Notes: a model not told the origin generated them from the letters alone. DNA of 64,000 bases from Lachnospiraceae bacterium (GCA_009774395.1 VSNQ01000001.1:1-64000); one strand, 5' to 3'. Counted from the first letter of the stretch, positions 9,869 through 19,502 are shown. Made by a program: numbers and translations.

Positions 9869-11987
9869 AATACTCCCTTCTTACACCTATCCTATCTATT
9901 ATCCAATCAACAATAACATATAAACAAACCTGTACATATCCCATATACCAAAGGACAAAATTTATATGTGTATGAACATATGAATGTGATTTTGCAAGAA
10001 CAAACCATGAAACGGAAGTTAAAAATGTCACAATATACAATGCCACAAATTCAAAATCCAATGATTTCCTTCTAAGCCCAATTATAAATATCAAAACAGG
10101 TATTATACATAATAATGGAAACAGATTACCGTCAATCCCTGTAATAATCTGTGTATTAAAGTGAAAATACTTACATACGGTTTCCCATACAGATGCTCCA
10201 AGGGCAACAACATAATCTTCTGTATAGTGATTTAAATCTGCCCCCGTTGTTCTCCTTAGTACATCATCTATAAATATGCTTTTTATTCCTTTGGCAATAC
10301 TTCCATTCCCCCTAAGAGGTGCATGTATACAAATTGCCGTTATAAATCCAGCCAATGCAAGGATTCCCAGAATAAAAATCGTCCTAAATAATAAAAACTG
10401 CTGTTTTCTGTCACCTTTTATACATGCCATAACAAAATCCGAAAGTAAAAACAGAATCAGCCCCATCATCACACTCGTAATATACTCATATCCACATAAA
10501 CATTTTACAGTGACCGCAACAAACGCTGCGACATAACTAAATATTCTACAATACTTATTATCAACCTTCCACGCACAAAATAATCCGATAACCATCGGCA
10601 AAAACCATGTGAATTCCACCCAATACAAATTAGATGCAAAATTAACAATCCAGGGAGATAACAGAAACGTTACAAAAAACACCCCTCCCAGTACCCTATT
10701 GTACCTCTTAGATAACAGAAAAACAATAAGAACGAATACTACTGCCGCTGCCATCGAACAGATCAATTTCAAATTTTCTGCTGCTCCTTCATATTCCATG
10801 TGACGTGCCAAATGCTTAAAAATCTTTCCTTGCAACCCATATTGGCTGGGGTAAGCTGTGAGAATTCCATTTGGTAATTGTACCATGTTCTGGTCATAAA
10901 AAATCACTTCTGTTAATTCTCCATATTTTGACTCTGTCAACATCCTCTCTGCATTGAGATCGATGCTGATACAGTCCCCATCGTCACTTACATTAATAAT
11001 CTGAAACATACTTCCATTTGCAAATTGGACGCTATTTCCTACCATGGCAATTTGTTTCGTATAAATATTTGAATCAATACAGATCGACACAGAACTGCAG
11101 GAATATCCATTATTCCAATTTTCATCAGATTTAAGGTTCTCTTTATCATGAAAATTATCTTTTATATTATAATAATGTACCCCTAAACCATATCCAAGTT
11201 CTCCTTCCCTAAGTCCGACATGAGCATGATCCGCTGCAAGTACTGCTGTCACAAGACTCTCACTATCAGATTGAAAATCTTCAAAATCATTGTTATCATT
11301 ATCCATAGAATTATACATAAAATTCCAAGTAAGAACTGATGTCAGCAATACAAAAACAGCTACACGTCCTACTATTATGGCATGTTTATTATGATCTAAT
11401 ATCCTCACACATATGAGTCCACATAACGCAATTAAAAACATGATAATAAGAATTTTATTCTGAAAATCAAATGTAGACTCCGCATAGGCATACCCTAATA
11501 AAACATTACCCGATATATTTTCCTTTCCCAAGCAGTCTGAATCGACCAATTGAAGATACGGGACAGTTGCACACTCCTCCGCTGAAATCTTCAATGTATA
11601 AATTTCTCCCTTTTTAAGAGTTTTATTTGCATACAACTTATACCACTTGGTTGCACTGATCTGTTTCAGATCAGCACGAATCTCATCAACCTGCTTTCCA
11701 TTACTGTTATATATAGAAAACTTTAATTTTCCTTTATTCCCTTTTGGCTGATTAATCAAATTAATCTCAAAGCCGGTAAAATACTTTTTTACTGGCGAAA
11801 ATTTCAATTCATATGCCCCATTCTGAAGATCGGCATATCCTAAACGATCTTCAGAACTAATCTCATCATATTCCACAACATCACAATAATACCCATGTCT
11901 AAATACATCCATTGGTCCAAGCAGCAGAATTAGTAAAAATGTAATAAAGATAAGGAATAAAACTTTCCACTGCTTTTTCTTCATCAT
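9861..11987 (-). CDS. Polytopic membrane protein with DUF2142-type N-terminal external domain
   Basis: 708 residues. A helix at about 8-25 is followed by an external domain at about 26-175 whose pattern (GAYELKFSPVKKYFTGFEINL, then TKWYKL, then GEIYTLKISAEE) parallels the external domains of the two DUF2142 proteins downstream. A second external segment at about 225-380 contains NDNNDFEDF and an HAHVGLREGELGYG stretch. About ten membrane helices follow. The probable role is an envelope glycan enzyme of the GT-C kind; no catalytic motif is certain. The gene overlaps the next one by eight bases. Confidence 0.7.
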   Translation of the reverse strand: MMKKKQWKVLFLIFITFLLILLLGPMDVFRHGYYCDVVEYDEISSEDRLGYADLQNGAYELKFSPVKKYFTGFEINLINQPKGNKGKLKFSIYNSNGKQVDEIRADLKQISATKWYKLYANKTLKKGEIYTLKISAEECATVPYLQLVDSDCLGKENISGNVLLGYAYAESTFDFQNKILIIMFLIALCGLICVRILDHNKHAIIVGRVAVFVLLTSVLTWNFMYNSMDNDNNDFEDFQSDSESLVTAVLAADHAHVGLREGELGYGLGVHYYNIKDNFHDKENLKSDENWNNGYSCSSVSICIDSNIYTKQIAMVGNSVQFANGSMFQIINVSDDGDCISIDLNAERMLTESKYGELTEVIFYDQNMVQLPNGILTAYPSQYGLQGKIFKHLARHMEYEGAAENLKLICSMAAAVVFVLIVFLLSKRYNRVLGGVFFVTFLLSPWIVNFASNLYWVEFTWFLPMVIGLFCAWKVDNKYCRIFSYVAAFVAVTVKCLCGYEYITSVMMGLILFLLSDFVMACIKGDRKQQFLLFRTIFILGILALAGFITAICIHAPLRGNGSIAKGIKSIFIDDVLRRTTGADLNHYTEDYVVALGASVWETVCKYFHFNTQIITGIDGNLFPLLCIIPVLIFIIGLRRKSLDFEFVALYIVTFLTSVSWFVLAKSHSYVHTHINFVLWYMGYVQVCLYVIVDWIIDRIGVRREYYE

Positions 11988-12008
11988 GCATCTACCCCCA
12001 TAGCTATT

Positions 12009-12791
12009 TTAATTCCTTGTCAAACGTAATATATCCACCTTTAAATGCATTGCCCATATCTTTAGATACACATATATACAGTCGATATATCTGTATAGCT
12101 TATATTTATCCAACACATATTTATATTCTTGTACATGTAATTTGCGATCAAACTCACATTTCCTCGAAAGCTGAAACTCATCCACACCTATCGAAACGAG
12201 TGGTTCCTTTGTAAAGGCAAAATTTGAATTCTGGCTCAGTATTCTTATATACAATTCCACATCCACGAGCCATTTCAGGTTTGGATCAAACAGAAAATCT
12301 TTGTTTCGTATCATTGTAGCACTCGGCGCCCCAATCCAATTTCCATTGTAGAGCGTTCTATAGCTTTTCCGCATCGCTTTGACCCTGTCATCAGCAATGC
12401 ACCTGCTGGTCGACATTTTACCATATACCTGATTCGTCCCAGAAAAGGCAATATCTGCATCCTTATGTTCATCAAGCATCCTGACAAACTTCTTCAAACT
12501 GTCACGATCTGCAAACCAGTCATCGTGATGCATCATTTTAATATATTCACCCTTCGCTTTGCATATTGCCTCATTACAGTTGCCTGTGGCACCTAACTGC
12601 TTTACATTTCGATAATATCGTATCTTTGTATTTCCAAGCCGTGTCACGTAATCCTGCACATCATTCGTACTAGAATCATCTGTTATGATAACTTCATAGT
12701 CTGTGTACGTCTGTACATCAATGGATTCAATCAGTTTCTGCAATGACACTGCATTGTTGTACGCTGGTATGCATATTGATACTCTGCACAT
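12009..12791 (-). CDS. Glycosyltransferase family 2 (module I)
   Basis: GT-A transferase beginning MCRVSICIPAYNN, placed at the ATG following AGAGGAAACAGG; in-frame ATGs at 12809 and 12827 would add 6 or 12 residues and overlap the upstream stop. Motifs: EVIITDDSSTND, then KGEYIKMMHHDDWF, where HDDW is the metal-binding acid pair, then IGAPSATMIR and LVSIGVDEFQLS. The same three late motifs occur in the GT2 gene at 45608, showing common descent. It directly follows a GT17 gene in both places, so the pair probably acts in consecutive sugar additions. Confidence 0.88.
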   Translation of the reverse strand: MCRVSICIPAYNNAVSLQKLIESIDVQTYTDYEVIITDDSSTNDVQDYVTRLGNTKIRYYRNVKQLGATGNCNEAICKAKGEYIKMMHHDDWFADRDSLKKFVRMLDEHKDADIAFSGTNQVYGKMSTSRCIADDRVKAMRKSYRTLYNGNWIGAPSATMIRNKDFLFDPNLKWLVDVELYIRILSQNSNFAFTKEPLVSIGVDEFQLSRKCEFDRKLHVQEYKYVLDKYKLYRYIDCIYVYLKIWAMHLKVDILRLTRN

Positions 12792-12813
12792 CCTGTTTCC
12801 TCTCGCCATGAAA

Positions 12814-13665
12814 TCATTCCTGAGCATCTTTGATCAAATGCGCATATTCATCCAGATGACTGCGAATATACTCTGGGAATGTTTCGTCAATCTCAACAAC
12901 TTCGAATTTTGCTTTTCTTCCGAATAAATCTTTACTATGCTTAATCCTGCCTTTCAGTCTGAGCATCGTATTAAGATTATTCAGTTCCTGATGGGCTGCG
13001 CTGCGGATTTTATAGGCCACAGCGTCGTTGATATCTTCTCCTTTTCTCCTTGCCATATATCCAAAGTGCCAGCCGCCATTTTCAACCCGCACACCAAAGG
13101 CCTTTTTATCAGGATTTCTAAGTTCTTCTGTAGTCATATTCTTTTCTTTAATCAGGGAATATGCACATACCTTCGTGCCAAGCCACTGATGTTTCTCCAC
13201 ATGATCAAATTCCCCTGTCACTGACAACAGACTTCCACTGGTTTCCTCTACATTCATAAAACAATAAAAGTTTCTCTGCGCCATATTATAGATTTTGGAC
13301 TTATCCATATTAGAAATAACCTGTTGCAAGGTTTCGGGATTCGGAATCTCGTCCACATCGCTGAATATAATGATATCATCATCTTTACATAACTTCTCCA
13401 AAGGCCGCTTTACCGCACATTTTTGAAAAGAATCCCGTTCAAACGGATTCACATTTGGTGTATCATCCACAACCTGATGTATTATCTTATCCTCAAATTC
13501 AGCAAACATCTCCCGGTTTTCTGCATAATACAAAGGCTTTTTCTTTCCAGAAAAAGTCACAGTAGATTCGCTGATCACAAACCGGTCTACAACATCCTTC
13601 AATACGTTCATTCTTATTTTTAAAATATCCAGTTCGTTAAAAAACTGGAAACAGTCATATATCAT
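12814..13665 (-). CDS. Glycosyltransferase family 17 (MGAT3-like), module I
   Basis: 283 residues beginning MIYDCFQFFNELDILKIR, the hallmark opening of GT17, the family of the animal bisecting N-acetylglucosaminyltransferase. The DxD is FSDVDEIPNP at about 101-110, and GGWHFGYM lies near 200. By family it would transfer GlcNAc in beta linkage; bacterial members are almost unstudied, so the substrate is inferred only. AAGGAG seven bases before the ATG fixes the start. A close paralogue with the same opening sits at 46587 in module II. Confidence 0.88.
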   Translation of the reverse strand: MIYDCFQFFNELDILKIRMNVLKDVVDRFVISESTVTFSGKKKPLYYAENREMFAEFEDKIIHQVVDDTPNVNPFERDSFQKCAVKRPLEKLCKDDDIIIFSDVDEIPNPETLQQVISNMDKSKIYNMAQRNFYCFMNVEETSGSLLSVTGEFDHVEKHQWLGTKVCAYSLIKEKNMTTEELRNPDKKAFGVRVENGGWHFGYMARRKGEDINDAVAYKIRSAAHQELNNLNTMLRLKGRIKHSKDLFGRKAKFEVVEIDETFPEYIRSHLDEYAHLIKDAQE

Positions 13666-13677
13666 ATCTGTTCTCCT

Positions 13678-14661
13678 TTACTGCACTCCAAGGTATCCTT
13701 TTATTCTCAGCAGATTCGACTGGACAAAATAATCGATACCCTCTGGCTTCTTCGCACTTTTCAACTTTTTAAAAGCATCTGTTTTCATATAGTTGTCCAA
13801 TTCGGCCTTGCACTCTTTGTCTGTAAAGACACGCCCGTCACGATCCATATAAAGCCATCCAGAGTATATATTTTGTTCCGAAGCCCAGTATCCTGTTGAT
13901 ACATTATGCCTTGCCCAGTATTTTGGCGCGATCACAACTTTGCATGTTTCGCTGGTAAATACCGGAAAACATGCAAATGAAGAATTGGAAACGATTAGAT
14001 ATTCGGCATTTTTTACAGTTACATAATCCCCTCCCATATCAAAATGATAAACAGGGATATCATGAAACATTTTTTTTGCATTTTTAACATCTTCTGTGAC
14101 AATCATAAAACGCATATTCTCGTTTATCTTCTTCATATACTCCATTGCATTTAGCCAATACTGCTTTCTCAAATACAGTTCTTTTGCGCCTACATATTCG
14201 CCGCCGCGCATATTCATAATACACAAATCATCTGCTGAATATTTATAGGACTCGCACGCTTTCTTAACGCGAAACCATTTCTTAAAATCACCGATATGTT
14301 TCTCAAAATAGCATTCTGACTGAAGATTCCCATATATGATTGTATTATCTCGAATCTGAAACAGATTAGGATCTGCACCTGCTATATAACACCCATGTGT
14401 CACATCGTGATATGAATTTTTTATCCAGATACGCTCTTCTTTCTCATCATACCTGTTGAAATCTACAGGGTCCTCTATATTTTCCCCCAGATCAACATCC
14501 ATAAAATACATTCCCCTGTCATTATGAATATTCTGCGCAAACATCTTCTGATTTGCAGTTCCAAACAGATATCCATTATCAAGAGCCAGACTCTTTACCG
14601 AAGCCAGACAAAACAGCTGGTTTCCCAAACCCTGCCCTTTTAAAAATTCCATCCCCAGCAT
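13678..14661 (-). CDS. GT11-like (fucosyltransferase-related) protein with variant motif, module I
   Basis: 327 residues. The N-terminal LKGQGLGNQLF (about 7-17) is the acceptor-side GLGNQ motif of alpha-1,2-fucosyltransferases. The second family motif, normally HxRxxDY, reads NMRGGEY at 150-156: the arginine is kept, but His has become Asn and Asp has become Glu. Later motifs are YLIVSNSSFACFP and APKYWARHN. The sister at 51030 has NIRGGEY, so the variant is a fixed subfamily and not a lesion. The donor may still be GDP-fucose or may have changed. A GAGGAG ribosome site precedes the start. Confidence 0.82.
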   Translation of the reverse strand: MLGMEFLKGQGLGNQLFCLASVKSLALDNGYLFGTANQKMFAQNIHNDRGMYFMDVDLGENIEDPVDFNRYDEKEERIWIKNSYHDVTHGCYIAGADPNLFQIRDNTIIYGNLQSECYFEKHIGDFKKWFRVKKACESYKYSADDLCIMNMRGGEYVGAKELYLRKQYWLNAMEYMKKINENMRFMIVTEDVKNAKKMFHDIPVYHFDMGGDYVTVKNAEYLIVSNSSFACFPVFTSETCKVVIAPKYWARHNVSTGYWASEQNIYSGWLYMDRDGRVFTDKECKAELDNYMKTDAFKKLKSAKKPEGIDYFVQSNLLRIKGYLGVQ

Positions 14662-14715
14662 TCTCTTTACTCCTCATGTCAGACAGCCGATATTCCTATC
14701 TATCGTTCTAATTTG

Positions 14716-15468
14716 CTATCTGTCAATTTTATGTTTTATCTTTACTGCAGTATTTATAAGACTGCTTCTGATCTTCTCTTTAACTGGAAGGAAATTCGGA
14801 TATCCTGCATTGCGCCCTTCCCACTTATGGAAAACGAACGATCTGATTCCTTCACCCTCTGGCAGCATAGCCTCCTGTCCAAACTGGATAGCAACCTCCA
14901 GCGGCGCGAATTTCATTCCATATTGTTCAAAGATGTGTTTATTATTACAGCATATAAATCCATCCTCATTGTACCAGCCATGAAATGGTTCCCATGGCAT
15001 TTTGATCTTGTCAGGCAATTCCATCAGACGTCTGCTTCTAATAGAAACACTGTTCCCTACACGACACAGGTTTCCATTTATATCACGATACGTAATTTTG
15101 TCATCTTCTGGAGGCAGCGGCCATGGAGATCCAATATAATCATACTGGAGAAATTCCTCTTTCCACATATCTGGGTTTACCACGAACCCGTCATAATGAA
15201 CAATCAGAGCAAAGTCTGTGTCAACATATTTATACAGGTCATATACCATACTATAATTAAACTTATCAATATTATCCAGCTTGTCTATGTGTTTATACTG
15301 AATCGTATCTGGCAGATCATCTGGTTTCTCATGTGTAATCAGGACTGCATCTGCAAATTTTACTCCGCGCATACTGTACTCCATTGCCTTGATCGTTGGC
15401 TTGATCTTCACTGATGTCATCGCAATAAGCGTTACGTTATTTAATTCGATTTTATTTGTGTTATCCAT
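14716..15468 (-). CDS. DUF5672 family protein, probable glycosyltransferase (module I)
   Basis: The start is placed at MDNTNKIELNN, six bases after GGAG. The frame is open further upstream, but those codons come from a repeated palindromic element and are rejected. The 250-residue protein has VTLIAMTSV, a probable acid motif LIVHYDGFVVNPDMW at about residue 95, YIGSPWPLPP, CRVGNSVSIRS and FHKWEGRNAGYPNF. DUF5672 proteins occur in glycan clusters and are regarded as GT-A-like transferases; activity is inferred. The paralogue at 50197 shares all these motifs. Confidence 0.82.
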   Translation of the reverse strand: MDNTNKIELNNVTLIAMTSVKIKPTIKAMEYSMRGVKFADAVLITHEKPDDLPDTIQYKHIDKLDNIDKFNYSMVYDLYKYVDTDFALIVHYDGFVVNPDMWKEEFLQYDYIGSPWPLPPEDDKITYRDINGNLCRVGNSVSIRSRRLMELPDKIKMPWEPFHGWYNEDGFICCNNKHIFEQYGMKFAPLEVAIQFGQEAMLPEGEGIRSFVFHKWEGRNAGYPNFLPVKEKIRSSLINTAVKIKHKIDR

Positions 15469-15504
15469 ACCCATCTCCAAGCTGAAATCTATACTATACT
15501 CACA

Positions 15505-15583
15505 AACGATTAGATTTTCCTTTCTGCACAGCACGTATTGCCCGCTTATGCAATATGGGCTGTGCAGAAATTGGAAAATCTTA
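15505..15583. repeat. Palindromic element A, copy 1
   Basis: Arms AGATTTTCC...TTTCTGCACAGC and GCTGTGCAGAAA...GGAAAATCT (15512-15581) pair around a loop CCCGCTTATG. Two more copies lie at 40110-40182 and 49990-50080. The element is in the leader of the DUF5672 gene, and its translation produces a spurious N-terminus MLCRKENLIV that also appears in the frame at 50029. Between this copy and copy 3 the stem changes by two compensating base-pair substitutions. Confidence 0.85.
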
Positions 15584-15668
15584 ATGGTCGTCAGTATAAC
15601 GGTCGAAAAGACTGACCACTCAATGTAATAGGATGCACACAGCAGATTTAATCTGTCGTGAGTATACC
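15584..15668. other. Remainder of the intergenic gap before the first ABC transporter stop
   Basis: A short hairpin at about 15591-15620 pairs GTCAGT with ACTGAC, and a near-palindrome CAGATTTAATCTG lies at about 15644. Neither is followed by a T-run on the leftward strand, so no terminator is claimed. Confidence 0.4.
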
Positions 15669-17435
15669 TTATACAAAATCCGCTGTTACATCAACAATAT
15701 TACCACTTTTCACCTGATATACTCTGTTGCAATTCTTAATCGTAGAAAGTCTGTGCGCTATAATAATCAGCGTTTTCTTGCCGTGAAGGCTGTCAATCGC
15801 TTCCATTACTGCTGTTTCTGTTTCATTGTCCAAAGCCGCAGTTGCTTCGTCCAGGAGCAAAATCTCAGGATCTGTGTATAAGGCTCTTGCAATTGCCAGC
15901 CGCTGACGCTGCCCTCCCGAGAGTTTTACCCCCTCCTCTCCGATCATGGTATCCAGACCTCCCGGCAGACTCTCCACAAATTTTTTTAACTGTGCCTGTT
16001 CCAGCACATTCCAAATCCTGTCATCATTTATGTCATAATGCCCAAAAACAATATTCGCTCGAACTGTATCATCAGTCAGATAAATTGATTGTGGAACATA
16101 TGATATATATTCTGACCATTGTTCCAAATATTTATATACATTTTTTCCATCAGATAGAATTTCCCCTTGTTTCGGTTCATATAATCCTAAGATAATATCC
16201 GCCAACGTTGTCTTCCCAGAGCCAGATTCTCCTATAAAAGCAACCGCCTCTCCCTTATGAATGACCACACTGGCACCTTCCAATACATTTTTATCTGCAT
16301 CCGCATATCCCCATGTAACATCCTTCACTTCAAACGATTCGTCAAAAGACAGATGCCCATCATCACCCTCTTTTTCTGTTTTCTCACTTTTTTCCATAAA
16401 ATCTTTTGCCGCCATTACACTGTCATATGCGGCGTCTAAAGCAGGAATGGAGTAAACGATACCATTGATTCCCGTTACAAACTTATTGATCGATGGCATT
16501 AATCGAAAAGCAATGATCGCAAACGAAGCCAGTTTTGGCACAAAGGATGCCATAGACGCTCCCTGTCCGATCCTTATACAGATAATAATCAGCAGTCCTG
16601 TTACAAAAAGCGTTTCTATAATACGCTCAGGAGTGATGTTTAAGGTATAATATATCACTCTTGATTTTCTGTATTCTTCACATGCATTTCTGAATTGAGT
16701 TGTAAAATAATCCTTTCTGCGCAGAACCAAAATATCTTTAATCCCATGTGTTATATGCAATATCCCCTTATTCCTGTCAATATCACTGTCACGATATTTT
16801 TCGCCCCCGCTCCGTGCGATATTTTTAAATCCGAGTGTGATTCCCAAAATACATACTCCTGCTATGATAACCATTCCGATCGCAATAACCCAGTCTGATA
16901 TCACAATATATACAAACAGCAAAAAAACAGTTATACTCTCAGCGAACATTGTAAAAAGGTTCTGCAAAATTCCAAAAATAGTTTCTGAATCTGTCAAGAC
17001 TCCTCTCATGATCTCGGCACTGTTCGTATCAACAAAATAAGCATACTCATGCTCCATATCAGATTCGAGAATGAACAATGATAAATCTTTCTGAATCTGA
17101 CACTGATATTTCAACTGGACATATCTGGAATATAAGAGTAATACATTCTTAACAGCATATACGATAATAATACCAACCGCCAAAACAATTAACATTCCCA
17201 TGGTAGAATGGACATTCAAAATTTCCATAGCTGTACTAACATAATAGTCTTTTTCCAATTCTTCCGGACTGAGTAATGCATATATAAATGGTACAATCAC
17301 AGAAACGCCAAGCATTTCAAACAGCGATGCCACAATCATCCATAAAAAAACATATATGCTTTTCTTCTTCTGCTTATGGTCAAGCAGTGCATTTAATTTT
17401 TTGATTACTAACAAAAAATACCGAATTTTATTCAT
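15669..17435 (-). CDS. Half-size ABC transporter, PglK/MsbA-like lipid-linked glycan flippase (first)
   Basis: 588 residues: six membrane helices over about 1-330, then an ATPase domain with Walker A GESGSGKTT at about 395, signature LSGGQRQRLAIARAL at about 500 and Walker B ILLLDEATAALD. It would act as a homodimer moving a lipid-linked oligosaccharide across the membrane. Length and layout match the PglK flippase of the N-glycan pathway. Two paralogues lie at 31790 and 53239. A consensus promoter at 17497-17524 lies directly upstream, so a transcription unit starts here. Confidence 0.9.
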   Translation of the reverse strand: MNKIRYFLLVIKKLNALLDHKQKKKSIYVFLWMIVASLFEMLGVSVIVPFIYALLSPEELEKDYYVSTAMEILNVHSTMGMLIVLAVGIIIVYAVKNVLLLYSRYVQLKYQCQIQKDLSLFILESDMEHEYAYFVDTNSAEIMRGVLTDSETIFGILQNLFTMFAESITVFLLFVYIVISDWVIAIGMVIIAGVCILGITLGFKNIARSGGEKYRDSDIDRNKGILHITHGIKDILVLRRKDYFTTQFRNACEEYRKSRVIYYTLNITPERIIETLFVTGLLIIICIRIGQGASMASFVPKLASFAIIAFRLMPSINKFVTGINGIVYSIPALDAAYDSVMAAKDFMEKSEKTEKEGDDGHLSFDESFEVKDVTWGYADADKNVLEGASVVIHKGEAVAFIGESGSGKTTLADIILGLYEPKQGEILSDGKNVYKYLEQWSEYISYVPQSIYLTDDTVRANIVFGHYDINDDRIWNVLEQAQLKKFVESLPGGLDTMIGEEGVKLSGGQRQRLAIARALYTDPEILLLDEATAALDNETETAVMEAIDSLHGKKTLIIIAHRLSTIKNCNRVYQVKSGNIVDVTADFV

Positions 17436-17496
17436 TTAAAAAAGAATCCTATACCCTCTCCATTAATTTCTAAATATTTCCATAAAAGATATTATC

Positions 17497-17524
17497 ATTA
17501 TATATCATCAGACCATATTGTCAA
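17497..17524 (-). promoter_or_regulatory. Sigma-A-type promoter for the first ABC transporter operon
   Basis: On the leftward strand a perfect TTGACA (17519-17524) and a perfect TATAAT (17497-17502) are separated by 16 bp. It lies 62 bp before the ABC transporter start at 17435 and just past the stop of the fucosyltransferase gene. This is the strongest promoter seen in the window and marks an internal transcription start for the 15.7 kb to 0.7 kb half of the locus. Confidence 0.8.
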
Positions 17525-17527
17525 GTT

Positions 17528-18409
17528 TTAACATTGTCCTATTCTCACCCACTCATCTGGCACAATATCGGCTATATCTATTCCATTCTGCCACCGACAC
17601 GGTGCAACCACAATTTTCTCAGCGTTCTGGTTCAGCCATGCAGCCCACCAGCTAAAGCTGCTGTTTGCTATGATATTATGCCTGCATATGCTCATCAGAT
17701 ACATGTCCGACCACCCATCTTGTTCTGTATTCCAATCCACTATCGTAATCTGCCTGTTTTCATGTGGTATGAGCCGATGCGCCCATGCTGTATCATTTGT
17801 AAATAAGTAATACTTCACTTTGCCAAGCTTCTTTTCTATATAAGTGAATGCTTTGTTATAATAATCTGTATCACATATATTTCCGTATATTGCTACATTA
17901 CCAACAGTATTATAATCTCCGCCTCTCACATGGACTCCGACAGACTTTTCCTCCAAGAGAATCGCATCCCGGATTTTTTCGTTCTTTGATGTAAGGGCTG
18001 ATTCCTGAAAAGAAAAATCTCTGAGAAGTTCATGTCTTATAGATTTGAAATACTTTTCCGTCTGCCAGAAGCCAATCAGATACTTATCATCACATTGGGC
18101 GATTTCCTTATGATAACAATGCTCCTTTTCAATCACGATCTTTGATATATCTTCTTTCAATAGGCGCCCTATATAATTTAGAAAAAGCTGCCACTGGTTA
18201 TAGTATTTTGACACTTCTTTTGGAGTGGCTTTATTGATTTTTATATGAAACCTGTCCAGTTCAAAATCACGTTTTGTATCATCAAATGATCGCGTATCAA
18301 AGCCAGAGCAGTCCAATAATACCTTTCTTCCTTCATGTATCAGTGCCCTAGCAAGGGCATACTGAAACATCTGGTTTCCCAATCCTCCTGAGATTTTAAT
18401 AATTACCAT
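17528..18409 (-). CDS. GT11 alpha-1,2-fucosyltransferase
   Basis: 293 residues with both hallmark motifs of GT11: SGGLGNQMFQYALARAL at 7-23 and HVRGGDY at 160-166, the GDP-fucose-binding motif. NSSFSWWAAWLN follows near 258. The cytoplasmic enzyme transfers fucose from GDP-fucose to O-2 of galactose, making an H-antigen-like terminus. The GT6 gene two positions upstream needs exactly such a fucosylated galactose in its best-known relatives. AAGGAG precedes the ATG. GDP-fucose synthesis genes are not in the window. Confidence 0.92.
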   Translation of the reverse strand: MVIIKISGGLGNQMFQYALARALIHEGRKVLLDCSGFDTRSFDDTKRDFELDRFHIKINKATPKEVSKYYNQWQLFLNYIGRLLKEDISKIVIEKEHCYHKEIAQCDDKYLIGFWQTEKYFKSIRHELLRDFSFQESALTSKNEKIRDAILLEEKSVGVHVRGGDYNTVGNVAIYGNICDTDYYNKAFTYIEKKLGKVKYYLFTNDTAWAHRLIPHENRQITIVDWNTEQDGWSDMYLMSICRHNIIANSSFSWWAAWLNQNAEKIVVAPCRWQNGIDIADIVPDEWVRIGQC

Positions 18410-18418
18410 CTTTTCTCC

Positions 18419-19486
18419 TTATCTGGGCCATCGCCTGTAGGCAAACATCAGAAAACACCGCATCTTTAACATTAGCAGTGCTGGCATTTGTTTCGCCTTT
18501 TGTCTGAATAAGACGGCTTCGAGCAGCAGTTTTCTGTCCCATGGAAGATGTAATGTCCCGTTTTGCATTTCCTGCGCAAATGCCCTTTTTGTGTTTCTTT
18601 TCAGTTTAATCTCTTTTTGTACGAACTGCACCTTACTGTGGCTGGCATAAGCATAAATCCCATATTCAAAATACACATTCGTATAGATACACACAAAATA
18701 ATACCAAAACTGCTCTTTAAAGCTTGGCAGATCGTATTCGTCTAATCTTGTATAAAAATAATTTAATAAAATAGAGGCACTGGTGACCTTTTCTTCTTTC
18801 CACTGGAAACACATGGAACTTAAATTTGCCCTGTATTTATAAAGGAATTCGCCTTTCAGATAACTGACTGACTCTGCATCTAACATGCAAAAATAAGTAC
18901 AGGCAGCATCTTCCCCAATACTGATATTGTCATCGACTTTTTCCAGATTCTTTCTGATGATGGGCGACCTTATGATCTTATTAAACTGCGCCGGCAGAAT
19001 GCCAAACGAATAAAATGTTCCTGCATACAGCATATGGGAATAGAACTCGTCAACCAACTTCTGTCCTGTGTAAACGCCGCCTGTGGGAATCGCCTGTTCC
19101 ATCGGCGTTAATTTATCACCGCTCCACGACCACATATCACAGATAACAATATCGGCATTGGTATGCTCTGCTTCATTGCACATTTTCTCAAACATATCAG
19201 GAACAACACAATCATCGGCATCAACCCAGCCAATATATTCTCCTTTAGCCTTTGCAAGACCAGCTTTTCTAGCGCTGACTAATCCGCCGTTTTCTTTATT
19301 TACAACCATCACATTGTGATACTTTTCTTCATACTTACGACAAATCTGCGGACTCTTATCTGTCGAGCCATCATTCACCAGTATTATTTCATAATCTTTA
19401 TAGGTCTGATTCACTATGCTGTCCAGACATTCTCTCAAGTATTTCTCTGCATTATAGATCGGGACGATAACACTCAAAAAAGGCAT
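18419..19486 (-). CDS. Glycosyltransferase family 2
   Basis: 355 residues. The GT-A domain opens MPFLSVIVPIYNAEKYLREC, with IILVNDGSTDKS near 35 and GEYIGWVDADDCV near 90 carrying the DxDD metal site. The C-terminal 130 residues are rich in aromatic and basic residues and may bind the acceptor or membrane surface. It lies between the GT11 and GT6 genes, so it probably adds the galactose or another inner sugar of the same branch. GAGGT precedes the start, and the gene is nine bases from the next. Confidence 0.88.
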   Translation of the reverse strand: MPFLSVIVPIYNAEKYLRECLDSIVNQTYKDYEIILVNDGSTDKSPQICRKYEEKYHNVMVVNKENGGLVSARKAGLAKAKGEYIGWVDADDCVVPDMFEKMCNEAEHTNADIVICDMWSWSGDKLTPMEQAIPTGGVYTGQKLVDEFYSHMLYAGTFYSFGILPAQFNKIIRSPIIRKNLEKVDDNISIGEDAACTYFCMLDAESVSYLKGEFLYKYRANLSSMCFQWKEEKVTSASILLNYFYTRLDEYDLPSFKEQFWYYFVCIYTNVYFEYGIYAYASHSKVQFVQKEIKLKRNTKRAFAQEMQNGTLHLPWDRKLLLEAVLFRQKAKQMPALLMLKMRCFLMFAYRRWPR

Positions 19487-19502
19487 AATTTTTACCTCTA
19501 AC

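Noticed and set aside
14713..15414. A 233-codon rightward open frame
   Set aside because: It lies fully antisense to the DUF5672 gene, whose motifs are conserved with its paralogue; no ribosome site or recognisable protein family.
15469..15534. N-terminal extension MLCRKENLIV of the DUF5672 protein
   Set aside because: The same peptide appears at an unrelated gene (49982-50029) because both are translations of palindromic element A; a good ribosome site exists further in.
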